From JAZDGX01 sp964482205 (GTDB lineage: Bacteria > Eisenbacteria > RBG-16-71-46 > CAIMUX01 > WJJG01), in assembly GCA_964482205.1 (NCBI GenBank), contig CAYZWI010000002.1:186001-250000 (forward strand): a stretch of DNA of 64,000 bases, written 5' to 3'. This document shows, in pieces, positions 34,656 to 43,861 of this stretch (position 1 is the stretch's first letter; each line of letters starts with the position of its first letter). The notes under the pieces are model-generated. The model was not told the origin of the DNA, ran no database searches, and saw only the letters and a list, made by a program, of their open reading frames with translations. Position numbers and translations under genes: made by a program.

Positions 34656-36149
34656 ATGAAGATCGCCATCGGCTCCGATCACGGCGGCTTCGACCTGAAG
34701 ACCCAGCTGGCCTCCCATCTCCGCTCCCAAGGCCACCAGGTGACCGATGTGGGTACTTCATCTCGTGAAGCAACCGACTACCCAAAGTACGCGAATGCCG
34801 TCGCCCGGCTGGTCGCCTCCAAGGATGCCGAGCGCGGGATCGTGATCGACGGGGCGGGAATCGGGTCGGCCATGGTGGCGAACAAGGTTCCCGGCGTGCG
34901 GGCTGCCCTCGCCTACGACCTCTCGTCGGCCATGAACAGCCGGGAACACAACGACGCCAATGTCCTCACCTTGGGGGCCGGGCTGATCGGCCCGGCATTG
35001 GCCCGTCAAATCGTGGACGCCTGGCTGGCCGCCCAGTGCACCGAAGATCGCCACCGGAAGAGAGTCGCGATGATTTCCGATGTCGAGCGGGATGCGTGCG
35101 CGATTCCGCCTCGCGCCTCGTCGTCGTTCGGGCAGAGCGCACGGCCGGACATCGCCGGTCCTCCCCCATCTCCGGCGCCTCCGGCAGCTCCGGCGGCTCC
35201 GGCGGCTCATTCCTCGCCGGCAATCGGCGCGGCGGACCTGGAGCGCATCGCGGTCGAACTCGAGAAGATCCTCGGCCGCTCTCTCGTCTCCGGGCCGCTG
35301 CAACCGTGCTCCCAGCCCGCTGCGGTGACCGGCGCGCTGGCCGGTGTCACGCTCACCCGGCCGCTCTGGCCCACGCTTTCCGAGAATCCCGCGGCGGCCC
35401 GCCGTTTCATCGAGCTCGGCGTCGGGCGCTTCACGCTCACCTCCCCCGAGCCGGGCCCCATCCCCGATGACATCGCCTCCTACATCGATCACACCCTGCT
35501 CAAGTCCGACGCGACCGGCGCGCAAATCAAGAAGCTCTGCGCCGAAGCGCGCGAGCATCGCTTCGCGGCCGTGTGCGTGAATCCCATCTGGGCGGCGCTG
35601 GCGAATCGCGAGCTGTCCGGATCGGGCGTGGTCACCTGCTGCGTGGTCGGATTTCCGCTCGGCGCGACCTATCCCGAGATCAAGGCGCTGGAGGCGCGGC
35701 GGGCGATTCGCGAAGGCGCGCGCGAAATCGACATGGTCATCAACATCGCCGCCTTGAAGGACGGCGACGACGCCCAGGTGTTCGCCGACATCTGCGCGGT
35801 CGTGGAGGCCTGCCGCGACGGCAGCGCGCGCTGCAAGGTGATTCTCGAAACCGCCGTGCTGACGGAGGAAGAGAAGCGGCGCGCATGCCGGCTGGCGCGC
35901 AAAGCGCGAGCGCATTTCGTGAAGACCTCGACCGGCTTCGGACCGGGCGGCGCAACGGCGGAAGATGTCGCGTTGATGGCGTCCGAAGTGCGCGGGACAG
36001 GGATGGAAGTGAAAGCGGCGGGCGGCATTCGCTCCTATTCCGATGCGGAGCGAATGATCGCGGCGGGCGCCACGCGCATCGGGGCGAGCGCGGGAGTCGC
36101 GATCGTCGAAGAAGCGCGCAAGCTCACGCCCGCGAGCGAGACGCGCTGA
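34656..36149 (+). CDS. RpiB-DeoC fusion: sugar-phosphate isomerase joined to deoxyribose-phosphate aldolase
   Basis: A 497-residue two-enzyme protein. Residues 1-140 are RpiB/LacAB-like (MKIAIGSDHGG; ANKVPGVRAALAYD; NSREHNDANVLTLG). The usual catalytic Cys in ICGTGIG is Asp65 (IDGAGIG). Residues about 165-190 are a Pro/Ala linker, followed by an amphipathic segment DLERIAVELEKILGRSL (194-210) like a BMC encapsulation peptide. Residues about 270-490 are DeoC with Asp359 (EIDMVINIAALKDG), the Schiff-base Lys423 (FVKTSTGFG) and Lys453 (EVKAAGGIRS). RpiB isomerises pentose phosphates, and DeoC splits deoxyribose-5-phosphate into glyceraldehyde-3-phosphate and acetaldehyde. It is the first gene of the BMC operon and fits the sugar-phosphate-utilising locus type. 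GGGGGAG precedes the ATG. Confidence 0.9.
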   Translation: MKIAIGSDHGGFDLKTQLASHLRSQGHQVTDVGTSSREATDYPKYANAVARLVASKDAERGIVIDGAGIGSAMVANKVPGVRAALAYDLSSAMNSREHNDANVLTLGAGLIGPALARQIVDAWLAAQCTEDRHRKRVAMISDVERDACAIPPRASSSFGQSARPDIAGPPPSPAPPAAPAAPAAHSSPAIGAADLERIAVELEKILGRSLVSGPLQPCSQPAAVTGALAGVTLTRPLWPTLSENPAAARRFIELGVGRFTLTSPEPGPIPDDIASYIDHTLLKSDATGAQIKKLCAEAREHRFAAVCVNPIWAALANRELSGSGVVTCCVVGFPLGATYPEIKALEARRAIREGAREIDMVINIAALKDGDDAQVFADICAVVEACRDGSARCKVILETAVLTEEEKRRACRLARKARAHFVKTSTGFGPGGATAEDVALMASEVRGTGMEVKAAGGIRSYSDAERMIAAGATRIGASAGVAIVEEARKLTPASETR

Positions 36150-36242
36150 GGGGAATGGAATCGCCCGGGCAACCGGCTGATCCGTTGAACCGGGTGATGC
36201 GCTGATCGAACGGCAAGAGGGCTTTCGACGAGGAGATTTCGC

Positions 36243-36881
36243 GTGGTCGAACTTCGCGCCTATGTGTTCCTCGACAGTCTCCAGCCGCAGTTCGCCTCTT
36301 TTCAGGCGACCGTGTCGCAGGGATTCCTTCCGAAGGAGCGCGAGGCGAGTCTGTTCGTCGAAGTCTCCCCCGGGATCGAGATCAATCGCATCACCGACAT
36401 CGCGCTCAAGTCCACGCGCGTCACTCCCGGCATGCAGATCGTCGAGCGCCTGTACGGACTGCTCGAGATCCACTCGGCCAGCCAGGCGGACATCCGTCAG
36501 GCGGGACGCGCGATCCTCGAGGCATTGGAGGTTCGCGAGGAGGACCGCCTGAAACCGCGCGTGCTCTCGAATCAGATCGTCCGCCACCTCGACGATCACC
36601 AGACCCAGCTCATCAATCGCATGCGGCACGGCAACATGATCCTGGCCGGGCAGACGCTCTTCATTCTGGAGTGCGAGCCGGCCGCGTATGCGGCGCTCGC
36701 CGCGAACGAAGCGGAGAAGGCGGCCGAGATCAACATCCTCGAGGTCCGCGCCTTCGGCAGCTTCGGGCGCGTGTATCTGGGCGGCGAGGAGCGCGACATC
36801 GATGTGGCCGCGCCCGCGGCCGTGCAGGCGATCGAGGAATTGACGGGCCGCGTCATCGAGCGCCGCGCGAACAGGCAATGA
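36243..36881 (+). CDS. BMC-T shell protein (tandem BMC domains, trimer-forming)
   Basis: A 212-residue protein from GTG 36243, with GAGGAG seven bases upstream. The first half (MVELRAYVFLDSLQPQFASFQ ... LEIHSASQADIRQAGRAILEAL) and second half (ILAGQTLFILECEPAAYAALAANEAEKA ... VYLGGEERDIDVAAPAAVQAIEEL) each have the order of a BMC fold. Divergence from PduA-type domains suggests the circularly permuted, double-stacking BMC-T class, whose pores may open and close, but I cannot prove this. It follows the RpiB-DeoC gene after 93 bp. Confidence 0.75.
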   Translation: MVELRAYVFLDSLQPQFASFQATVSQGFLPKEREASLFVEVSPGIEINRITDIALKSTRVTPGMQIVERLYGLLEIHSASQADIRQAGRAILEALEVREEDRLKPRVLSNQIVRHLDDHQTQLINRMRHGNMILAGQTLFILECEPAAYAALAANEAEKAAEINILEVRAFGSFGRVYLGGEERDIDVAAPAAVQAIEELTGRVIERRANRQ

Positions 36882-36889
36882 TCGGGAAG

Positions 36890-37060
36890 CTTGGAATCGA
36901 CGCGCTGCGAATGGTGAGCGGATAGGCAACCGGGGAATCGAGCACTGGCAATCGCGAGCGGAACAGGCAAACGGGGAATCGAAGACTCGTAATCGTGAGC
37001 GGAATGGGTGGACGGGAATCCAAGCGCTGGCAATCGTGAGCGGCACAGGCAAACGGCGGG
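36890..37060 (+). repeat. About four tandem copies of a 40-41 bp unit inside the BMC operon
   Basis: The core GAGCGG recurs at 36916, 36956, 36997 and 37038, with flanking AATCGTGAGCGGAACAGGC and GGGGAATCGAAGAC-like sequence; spacing is 40, 41 and 41 bp. It fills the 210-bp gap between the BMC-T and BMC-H genes and is not coding in any consistent frame. Confidence 0.8.
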
Positions 37061-37091
37061 CCGGCCCGCGGGAACAGAGGAGTCGTCAGTC

Positions 37092-37388
37092 ATGGCAGAA
37101 GCGTTGGGCATGATCGAATGTCGCTGCTTTCCGGCAATGGTCGAGGCAGCGGACGCGATGGTGAAGGCGGCCAAGGTGGAGCTCGTCAGCTATGAAAAGA
37201 CGGGCGGCGGCTACACGACGGCGATCATTCGTGGCGATGTCGCGGCCGTGAAGGCGGCTTGCGATGCGGGGCAGACGGCCGCCTCGCGGGTCGGCGAGCT
37301 GGTCGCGGTGCACATCATCGCGCGCCCGCACGCCAATGTCGATCTCGTCATCCCGCTGGGCCGTCAACCGGAACCGGCGAAGAAGTAG
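37092..37388 (+). CDS. BMC-H shell protein (hexamer-forming)
   Basis: A 98-residue single-BMC-domain protein. MAEALGMIECRCFPAMVEAADAMVKAAKVELV is the canonical start of PduA/CcmK-type hexamers, followed by the GGGYTTAIIRGDVAAVKAACDAG pore-side region and an ARPHANVDLVIP end. The pore loop around residues 35-42 reads SYEKTGGGY, and Gly-Gly-Gly suggests a relatively open pore. It would build the shell facets and probably is the most abundant component. AGAGGAG precedes the ATG at 37092. It is the only BMC-H in the window. Confidence 0.95.
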   Translation: MAEALGMIECRCFPAMVEAADAMVKAAKVELVSYEKTGGGYTTAIIRGDVAAVKAACDAGQTAASRVGELVAVHIIARPHANVDLVIPLGRQPEPAKK

Positions 37389-37484
37389 ACGCGGCCGGCA
37401 GGCGGGTCGCGCGGGACGCGGCTTCCCGAGGGAAGCGCGCGCGCCGCTCGGCCCGCCGCTGGCACGCCGCACACGGAGGTTTCG

Positions 37485-37784
37485 ATGAATCTCGCGCGCG
37501 TGTTGGGCACGGTCGTCTCCACGCGGAAGGAACCGAGCCTCGACGGGCTGAAATTTCTTCTGCTCGGACAATGTGATCCGCAGCGAACCCTCACCGGAGT
37601 GACGGTCGTGGCGGCGGATGCCGTGGGCGCGGGCGTCGGAGAGTATGTGCTCTACGCGAGCGGAAGCTCGGCGCGCCAAACGCGCATGACCGATCAGCGC
37701 CCGTGCGACGCCGTCGTGATGGCGATCGTGGATAGCTGGGAGATCGAGGGCCAGGATCTCTACAAGAAGGGGCGCGACGATTAG
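37485..37784 (+). CDS. BMC-P shell vertex protein (EutN/CcmL-like) 1
   Basis: A 99-residue beta-barrel pentamer protein. MNLARVLGTVVSTRKEPSLDGLKFLLL and VVAADAVGAGVGEYVLYASGSSAR with a final DAVVMAIVDSWEIEG give the EutN/CcmL pattern. Such pentamers cap the twelve vertices. CACGGAGG precedes the ATG. Of the three BMC-P genes in this operon this is the most conventional sequence. Confidence 0.93.
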   Translation: MNLARVLGTVVSTRKEPSLDGLKFLLLGQCDPQRTLTGVTVVAADAVGAGVGEYVLYASGSSARQTRMTDQRPCDAVVMAIVDSWEIEGQDLYKKGRDD

Positions 37785-37859
37785 TCGCGAAGTCCAGGCC
37801 GCCCCGGAGCGCGAACGCTTCGCCGGCCGCTCGCGTTGAAGTTGTGCGAGGATTGCCGC

Positions 37860-39389
37860 GTGTCCTTGACGAACGAACAGGTGCAGAGAATCGCAGAGCG
37901 CCTTGCGGAGCGCATGGGCCGCGCGTTTCCAGCGCAACCGGCGGCCGACAGCCGGCCCTCGTGGTCGTCGGAAGGCCGCCCGGCCTCGGCGATGCCCGAA
38001 GCGACAGCTTCCTCTCGCCCATTCGATCGCCCCGAGATCGCTTCCGCAAGCGAGATCCCCTGCGGCGCGGGCGTCTTCCCCAACATCGACTCCGCCGTCT
38101 CCGCCGCGCGCCTCGCCTTTCTGCGCCTGAACGGCGAGTCGCTCGCCTTGCGCGAACGCATGCTCGCTTCCATTCGCGCTGCGCTGCTCGATGAAGCGGA
38201 AGCGCTCGCGCGTCTCGCTCAGGAAGAGACCGGCTATGGGCGCTACGACGACAAGGTCCTCAAGAACCGCCTCGTCATCCAGAAGACCCCGGGCGTCGAG
38301 GATCTGCGTCCCACCGCCGTGAGCGGCGATCGCGGCCTCACGCTGATCGAGCCTGCTCCCTACGGCGTCATCGGCGCGATCACGCCGGTCACGAATCCCT
38401 CGACCACCCTGATCAACAACGCGATCGGGATGATCGCCGCGGGGAACGCGGTCGTCTTCAACTGCCATCCGAGCGCGCGGCGGGTGGGCGCGAGAACCGT
38501 GCAGGTGATCAACCGCGCGATCATGGCGGCGGGCGGGCCCGCGCACCTCGCCGCCACGGTGGCCGAACCTACGATCGCTTCCGCGCAGGCGCTCATGAAG
38601 CATCCGGATGTGCGCCTGCTGGTCGTCACCGGCGGAGCCGCGGTCGTCGCGCAAGCGATGGCCAGCGGCAAGCGCGCGATCTGCGCGGGACCGGGCAATC
38701 CGCCCGTCGTCGTGGACGAGACGGCCGATCTCGCGCAAGCCGGACGCGACATCGTGCTCGGCGCTTCCTTCGACAACAACATCATCTGCGTGGACGAGAA
38801 GGAAGTCTTTGTGGTCGCGAGCGCGGCCGAGGGGCTGCTCGATTCGATGAAACGCCACGGCGCGCATGTGCTCGCTCCCGCGCGGCTGCGCGAGCTCGAG
38901 GCGCTGATCTTCACGCGCCTGGGCGGACCCCGCGAGCCGGGCGAGATCAACAAGGAGTGGATCGGCCGCGACGCGGCCCGGATCCTCGCCCAGCTCGGCA
39001 TCGCCGCGCCCGCCGACACGCGCCTCGTCGTCGCCGAGGTGCCGGCCGAGCACTCGCTCGTGTGGACCGAGCAGATGATGCCGGTGCTGCCCGTCGTGCG
39101 CACCCGCGACGCGGCGCATGCGATCGATCTCGCCATCGCGGCCGAGCGCGGCTTTCGACACACCGCCGCGATGCACTCGAAGAATCTCGATGCGCTGAGC
39201 CGCATGGCGCGCGAAATCGATTGCTCGATCTTCGTGAAGAACGGGCCGTGCTTCGCGGGCCTGGGAGAAGGCGGCGAAGGGTTCAGCAGCTTCACGATCG
39301 CGAGCCCGACCGGCGAGGGGCTGACCGGCCCGCGCAGCTTCAGCCGCTTGCGGCGATGCGTGCTGGTGGATCACTTCCGCATCGTGTGA
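37860..39389 (+). CDS. CoA-acylating aldehyde dehydrogenase of the BMC (PduP/EutE-like)
   Basis: With the GTG at 37860 (GAGGA seven bases upstream) the protein has 509 residues and begins VSLTNEQVQRIAERLAERMG, an amphipathic helix typical of encapsulation peptides, followed by a Pro/Ser/Ala linker to about residue 70. The frame is open further upstream to 37836. The catalytic Cys310 is in FDNNIICVDEKEVFV. PAPYGVIGAITPVTNPSTT and ICAGPGNPPVVVDE are family blocks. It converts an aldehyde plus CoA and NAD+ to acyl-CoA and NADH inside the shell. Acetaldehyde from DeoC and lactaldehyde from a class II aldolase would be the candidate substrates. This is the signature enzyme of the locus. Confidence 0.93.
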   Translation: MSLTNEQVQRIAERLAERMGRAFPAQPAADSRPSWSSEGRPASAMPEATASSRPFDRPEIASASEIPCGAGVFPNIDSAVSAARLAFLRLNGESLALRERMLASIRAALLDEAEALARLAQEETGYGRYDDKVLKNRLVIQKTPGVEDLRPTAVSGDRGLTLIEPAPYGVIGAITPVTNPSTTLINNAIGMIAAGNAVVFNCHPSARRVGARTVQVINRAIMAAGGPAHLAATVAEPTIASAQALMKHPDVRLLVVTGGAAVVAQAMASGKRAICAGPGNPPVVVDETADLAQAGRDIVLGASFDNNIICVDEKEVFVVASAAEGLLDSMKRHGAHVLAPARLRELEALIFTRLGGPREPGEINKEWIGRDAARILAQLGIAAPADTRLVVAEVPAEHSLVWTEQMMPVLPVVRTRDAAHAIDLAIAAERGFRHTAAMHSKNLDALSRMAREIDCSIFVKNGPCFAGLGEGGEGFSSFTIASPTGEGLTGPRSFSRLRRCVLVDHFRIV

Positions 39390-39415
39390 GCGCGCTGGCA
39401 GGAGGAGTCGCAGGG

Positions 39416-40120
39416 ATGGAGCGGTCAGGAGCGGCGTTCAAGAAGCAGAAGGACTCCCCGCCGGGAATGCCTCGGGAATCGGGCGCGCCGCGCCATCCCG
39501 CGCTCGCGCTCCTGGAATACGAGAGCGTGGCGATCGGCATTCGCGCGGCCGACGCCATCGTCAAGCGCGCTCCCATCGCGCTCCTCAAATCGGGGACGGT
39601 GCATCCGGGACACTACCTGGTCCTGATCGCGGGATCGGTGGCCTCCGTCACCGAGTCGCACGCGACCGGAGTGGAAGCGGGCGACGGCCGTCTGCTCGAC
39701 GAAGTGCTGCTTCCCGACGCGCACGAGGAAGTGACCTCGGCCTGCCTTGGGGAACGCCGGCCGCTCGAACGCGAGGCGCTCGGCGTGCTCGAGACGCGCA
39801 CGGTCGCGACGCTGCTGCGCGCGGCCGACGCGGCGGTCAAGGGCACCGCTGTGCGCATCAGCGAGATCCGCCTTGCCGACGGCCTCGGCGGGCGGGCGTT
39901 CGTGCTCTTCGACGGAATCGTCGCCGATGTGGAAGCCGCGCTCGAGATCGGCTCCGCGCGCGTGCCCTACGACCGGCTCGTCACCTGCACGCTGATGCCG
40001 CGCCTCGATGCGACGGTGCGCATGGCCTTGAACGGCGGAACGCGGTTTGGCGCGTGCGATCCGCTCGCGCCCGCGGGGGCGGAGGCGGCCGAGAGCCTCG
40101 GGTTCGGCGACGACGGATGA
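39416..40120 (+). CDS. BMC-T shell protein (tandem BMC, PduT-like single-disc type)
   Basis: A 234-residue protein from the ATG at 39416, with AGGAGGAG upstream. Two BMC domains are evident: ALALLEYESVAIGIRAADAIV ... TVHPGHYLVLIAGSVASVTESHATGV (about 29-110) and ALGVLETRTVATLLRAADAAV ... GGRAFVLFDGIVADVEAALEIG (about 120-205). The first 28 residues are Lys/Pro-rich and not part of the domain. Unlike the BMC-T at 36243, this one keeps the classical domain order, so the shell probably has two different trimer types. No Cys pair for a PduT-like [4Fe-4S] cluster is clear at the pore. Confidence 0.87.
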   Translation: MERSGAAFKKQKDSPPGMPRESGAPRHPALALLEYESVAIGIRAADAIVKRAPIALLKSGTVHPGHYLVLIAGSVASVTESHATGVEAGDGRLLDEVLLPDAHEEVTSACLGERRPLEREALGVLETRTVATLLRAADAAVKGTAVRISEIRLADGLGGRAFVLFDGIVADVEAALEIGSARVPYDRLVTCTLMPRLDATVRMALNGGTRFGACDPLAPAGAEAAESLGFGDDG

Positions 40121-40156
40121 GGATCGAAAGAGCGACATGAAGATCGGAAGAGGGCG

Positions 40157-40468
40157 ATGAAGATCGGCAGAGTGATCGGCACGCTCGTCCCGAGCGTGGT
40201 GTACGAAGGGCTCGCGGGGGTCCCGATGCTGTGGGTGCAGCCTCTGCGCCCCAACGGCGAGGAGAAGGGCCGCCCGCTCGTCTGCGCCGATTCCACGCGC
40301 ATGGCCGGGCCGGGCGAGCTCATCTACTACGAGAGCATTCGCGAGGCGGCGCTCACGCTCGATCCCTGGTTCGTTCCCGTCGACGACGCGATCATCGGCA
40401 TCGTCGACGGCGTGCACTTGCCCGCGCTGGAGCCCCCGGCGGAATCGCGGGCGGGAGAACGCTCATGA
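40157..40468 (+). CDS. BMC-P shell vertex protein 2
   Basis: A 103-residue EutN/CcmL-like protein: MKIGRVIGTLVPSVVYEGLAG, LWVQPLRPNGEEKGRPLVCADS, GPGELIYYESIREAAL and a DDAIIGIVDGVHL end. The sequence just upstream contains a near-copy of the start (ACATGAAGATCGGAAGAGGGCGATGAAGATCGG), so initiation signals were duplicated here. The stop overlaps the next ATG. Confidence 0.9.
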   Translation: MKIGRVIGTLVPSVVYEGLAGVPMLWVQPLRPNGEEKGRPLVCADSTRMAGPGELIYYESIREAALTLDPWFVPVDDAIIGIVDGVHLPALEPPAESRAGERS

Positions 40469-40854
40469 TCATCGGGCGCGTGATCGGCGAGATCTATTCG
40501 ACGATCAACCATCCGATTCTCGATCATCGCAAGCTCTTGATCGTCGAGAAGCTCTCGCCCACCGGACGGGCGCTCGACGACTATCTCGTCGCCATCGACA
40601 CGGTCGATGCGGGCGTGGGCCAGACCGTGCTCGCGATCGACGAAGGCAATTCGGCGCGTCTCGTCTTGCGCGCGCCGAACGCTCCCACGCGCTCGATCGT
40701 GGTCGGGATCATCGATGCGATCGAGATGGCGCCTGAGGCGGCCGGCCCTGCTGGGCACGATTCCGATGCTGCGAGGCATGAGATTGCGAGGCCTGCCGCG
40801 CACGATTCCGATGCCGCGATGCGCAACCAGCGAAAGGCCAAGGCCTCCTCATGA
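40465..40854 (+). CDS. BMC-P shell vertex protein 3 with extended tail
   Basis: A 129-residue EutN/CcmL-like protein: MIIGRVIGEIYSTINHPILD, LIVEKLSPTGRALDDYLVAIDTVDAGVGQTVLAIDEG and TRSIVVGIIDAIEM complete the normal fold by about residue 90. A 35-residue Ala/His/Asp tail follows, in which HDSDAA is repeated. The tail is absent in ordinary BMC-P proteins and might face outward or bind cargo. Its ATG overlaps the previous stop and its own stop overlaps the aldolase start, so all three are coupled. Confidence 0.9.
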   Translation: MIIGRVIGEIYSTINHPILDHRKLLIVEKLSPTGRALDDYLVAIDTVDAGVGQTVLAIDEGNSARLVLRAPNAPTRSIVVGIIDAIEMAPEAAGPAGHDSDAARHEIARPAAHDSDAAMRNQRKAKASS

Positions 40855-41537
40855 TGTCCGAGTGGCAGGCGCGCCAGGAGATCGTCGAAGCGGGCAGACG
40901 CTTGTCCGCATCGGGGTTCGCCGCCGCGTCGGACGGCAACCTGAGCGCGCGTCTGCCGGGCGGGCGGCTGCTCGTCACGGCAGCGGGGGCGCGCCTCGGC
41001 GATCTCCGGCCCGAGCAGCTGCTCGTCGTGCCGCTTCGCGATGGAGCGGATGGAACGCGCGCCCGGCTGCCCGCGCATCTGCGGCCCACGAGCGAGCTCG
41101 CCATGCATCGCTGCGCGTACATCGAGCGGCCGGACATCGACGCGGTCGCGCACGCGCATCCCGTCACGGTGACCGCCTTCACCGTCGCCGGCTGCTCGCT
41201 CGAGGACGCGCCGTTGCCCGAGGTGATCCTCGCCTTCGGTTCCATCCCCACCGCACCCTATGCGACCCCCGGCACCGACGCGGGCGCGGATGCGATTCGC
41301 GAACTCATCCGCGCTCACGATGTGCTCGTGCTCGACCTCCATGGAGCGCTGGCCGCGGGCCGCGGGCCGCTCGATGCGTTTCACAAACTCGAGAAGCTCG
41401 AGCACGCCGCGCGAATCTTGTTCCACGCCCGGTTGCTGGGGCGGATGGAGCGCTTGCCCGACGAGGAAGCGGAGAGACTGCGATCGATGCGGCAGCGCGC
41501 GGCCGCGTGCGCGGCGGGCATGGAGGGAAGAGCCTGA
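40851..41537 (+). CDS. Class II (zinc) aldolase, fuculose/rhamnulose-phosphate aldolase-like
   Basis: A 228-residue protein of FucA size. Zn ligands and the catalytic Glu are visible: Glu82 (RPTSELAMH), His101 and His103 (VAHAHPVTV) and His164 (LDLHGALAAG). The SDGNLSARL phosphate-binding loop is near residue 27. FucA-type enzymes cleave fuculose-1-phosphate or rhamnulose-1-phosphate into dihydroxyacetone phosphate and lactaldehyde. In the BMC operon this would supply a second aldehyde route beside DeoC. No encapsulation peptide is apparent at either end, so it may work outside the shell. Isomerase and kinase for fucose or rhamnose are not in the window. Confidence 0.9.
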   Translation: MMSEWQARQEIVEAGRRLSASGFAAASDGNLSARLPGGRLLVTAAGARLGDLRPEQLLVVPLRDGADGTRARLPAHLRPTSELAMHRCAYIERPDIDAVAHAHPVTVTAFTVAGCSLEDAPLPEVILAFGSIPTAPYATPGTDAGADAIRELIRAHDVLVLDLHGALAAGRGPLDAFHKLEKLEHAARILFHARLLGRMERLPDEEAERLRSMRQRAAACAAGMEGRA

Positions 41538-42198
41538 TGCGTAGCCTCATCACCGCGCTCCTGGTCGCTGCCTGCGCGGCAGGCCTTGCTCGCTCCCTGC
41601 CGTCATTCCTTTGCGTTCACGAATGCTGCGCGCAGACGAGCGCCGCGGCGGATTCCGCGAGCGCCTTCTCCTTCCCGCTCCTCTTCGACTCCGAGGAAAT
41701 CCACCTTCGCGTGCAATCCGATTCCTTGATCGTGGACGGGACCTACCGGCTGATCTGCAATCTCGGGAAAGGGACGACGTACATCGTCTACCCCTTCCCC
41801 ACCGATCCGCGCATGGGCGCGGCGACGCCCGTGCGCATGGAAATCCGCGCGCCAGGCGGCGAGTGGAAGCGGGTGAGCTGCAGCGCGCTCCCCCACGGCG
41901 CCGGGCTGCGCTGCCGGGTGCCGCTGCTGGCGAAAGACACCCTCGAGCTGCACGCGGTCTATCGCCAGAAGCTGATCGAGAACTACGCGCGTTACATCGT
42001 GACCAGCACGCGGGCGTGGGGCCGCCCGCTGCGAAGCGCCCTCTTTCTGGTCACGCTTCCGGAAGGCATGGAGCTCTTCGGCGCGAGCTATCCCTTCGCG
42101 CCCGACGGCGAGAATCTCAACCGCTATCGCTTTCTCGCAGAGGATTTCTGGCCCGAGAAGGACATCGTGATCGAATGGCAAGCGGCGGAGGCGCCGCA

Positions 42199-42205
<7 letters not shown>
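41537..42205 (+). CDS. Secreted protein of unknown function, coupled to the BMC operon
   Basis: A 222-residue protein whose ATG shares one base with the stop of the aldolase gene. MRSLITALLVAACAAGLARS is a signal peptide. The mature part is beta-rich (SEEIHLRVQSDSLIVDGTYR, TTYIVYPFPTDPRMG, RYIVTSTRAWGRPLRSALFLV) and I do not recognise a family; it vaguely resembles immunoglobulin-like DUF4424-type domains. A secreted product at the end of a BMC operon is unexpected. Its 3' end overlaps the convergent ahcY by seven bases. Confidence 0.7.
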
Positions 42206-43650
<1,445 letters not shown>

Positions 43651-43737
43651 GTTCCTTCCTTTCGATCCGTTCGTGCGGCTTCGATCGTTCGTCCGCTTCG
43701 TCCGTTCGCGCGCTTGTCCGGCCACAGTATGCCGGCC

Positions 43738-43762
43738 GGGAAGCGCTGCATGTTGCGCTCCC
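43738..43762 (-). promoter_or_regulatory. Hairpin in the ahcY leader
   Basis: On the minus strand GGGAGCGC-AACATGCA-GCGCTTCCC forms an eight-pair stem with a single bulged base in the roughly 120-nt leader. It does not match the SAH riboswitch consensus as I know it, so no ligand is proposed. Confidence 0.35.
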
Positions 43763-43779
43763 CTTTCACTGGGCGGCGG

Positions 43780-43809
43780 AGTATATCGCGTCGCTTCACG
43801 AAGGCGCAA
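43780..43809 (-). promoter_or_regulatory. Candidate ahcY promoter
   Basis: On the minus strand TTGCGC (43809-43804) and TATACT (43785-43780) are 18 bp apart, about 130 bp before the ahcY start codon. The same box pair, TTGCGC and TATACT, is found before the HEPN leader. Confidence 0.5.
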
Positions 43810-43861
43810 CCAAACCGGAAAGCGACGGGAGCGACGGACGCGACAAGCGCGACGCGCGAAG

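Noticed and set aside
36890..37060. CRISPR-like array in the BMC operon
   Set aside because: Units are 40-41 bp head to tail without distinct spacers, and no cas genes are nearby. It is a simple tandem repeat.
43651..43800. SAH riboswitch upstream of ahcY
   Set aside because: The leader has a hairpin, but I cannot find the conserved SAH riboswitch core; only a generic stem is reported.
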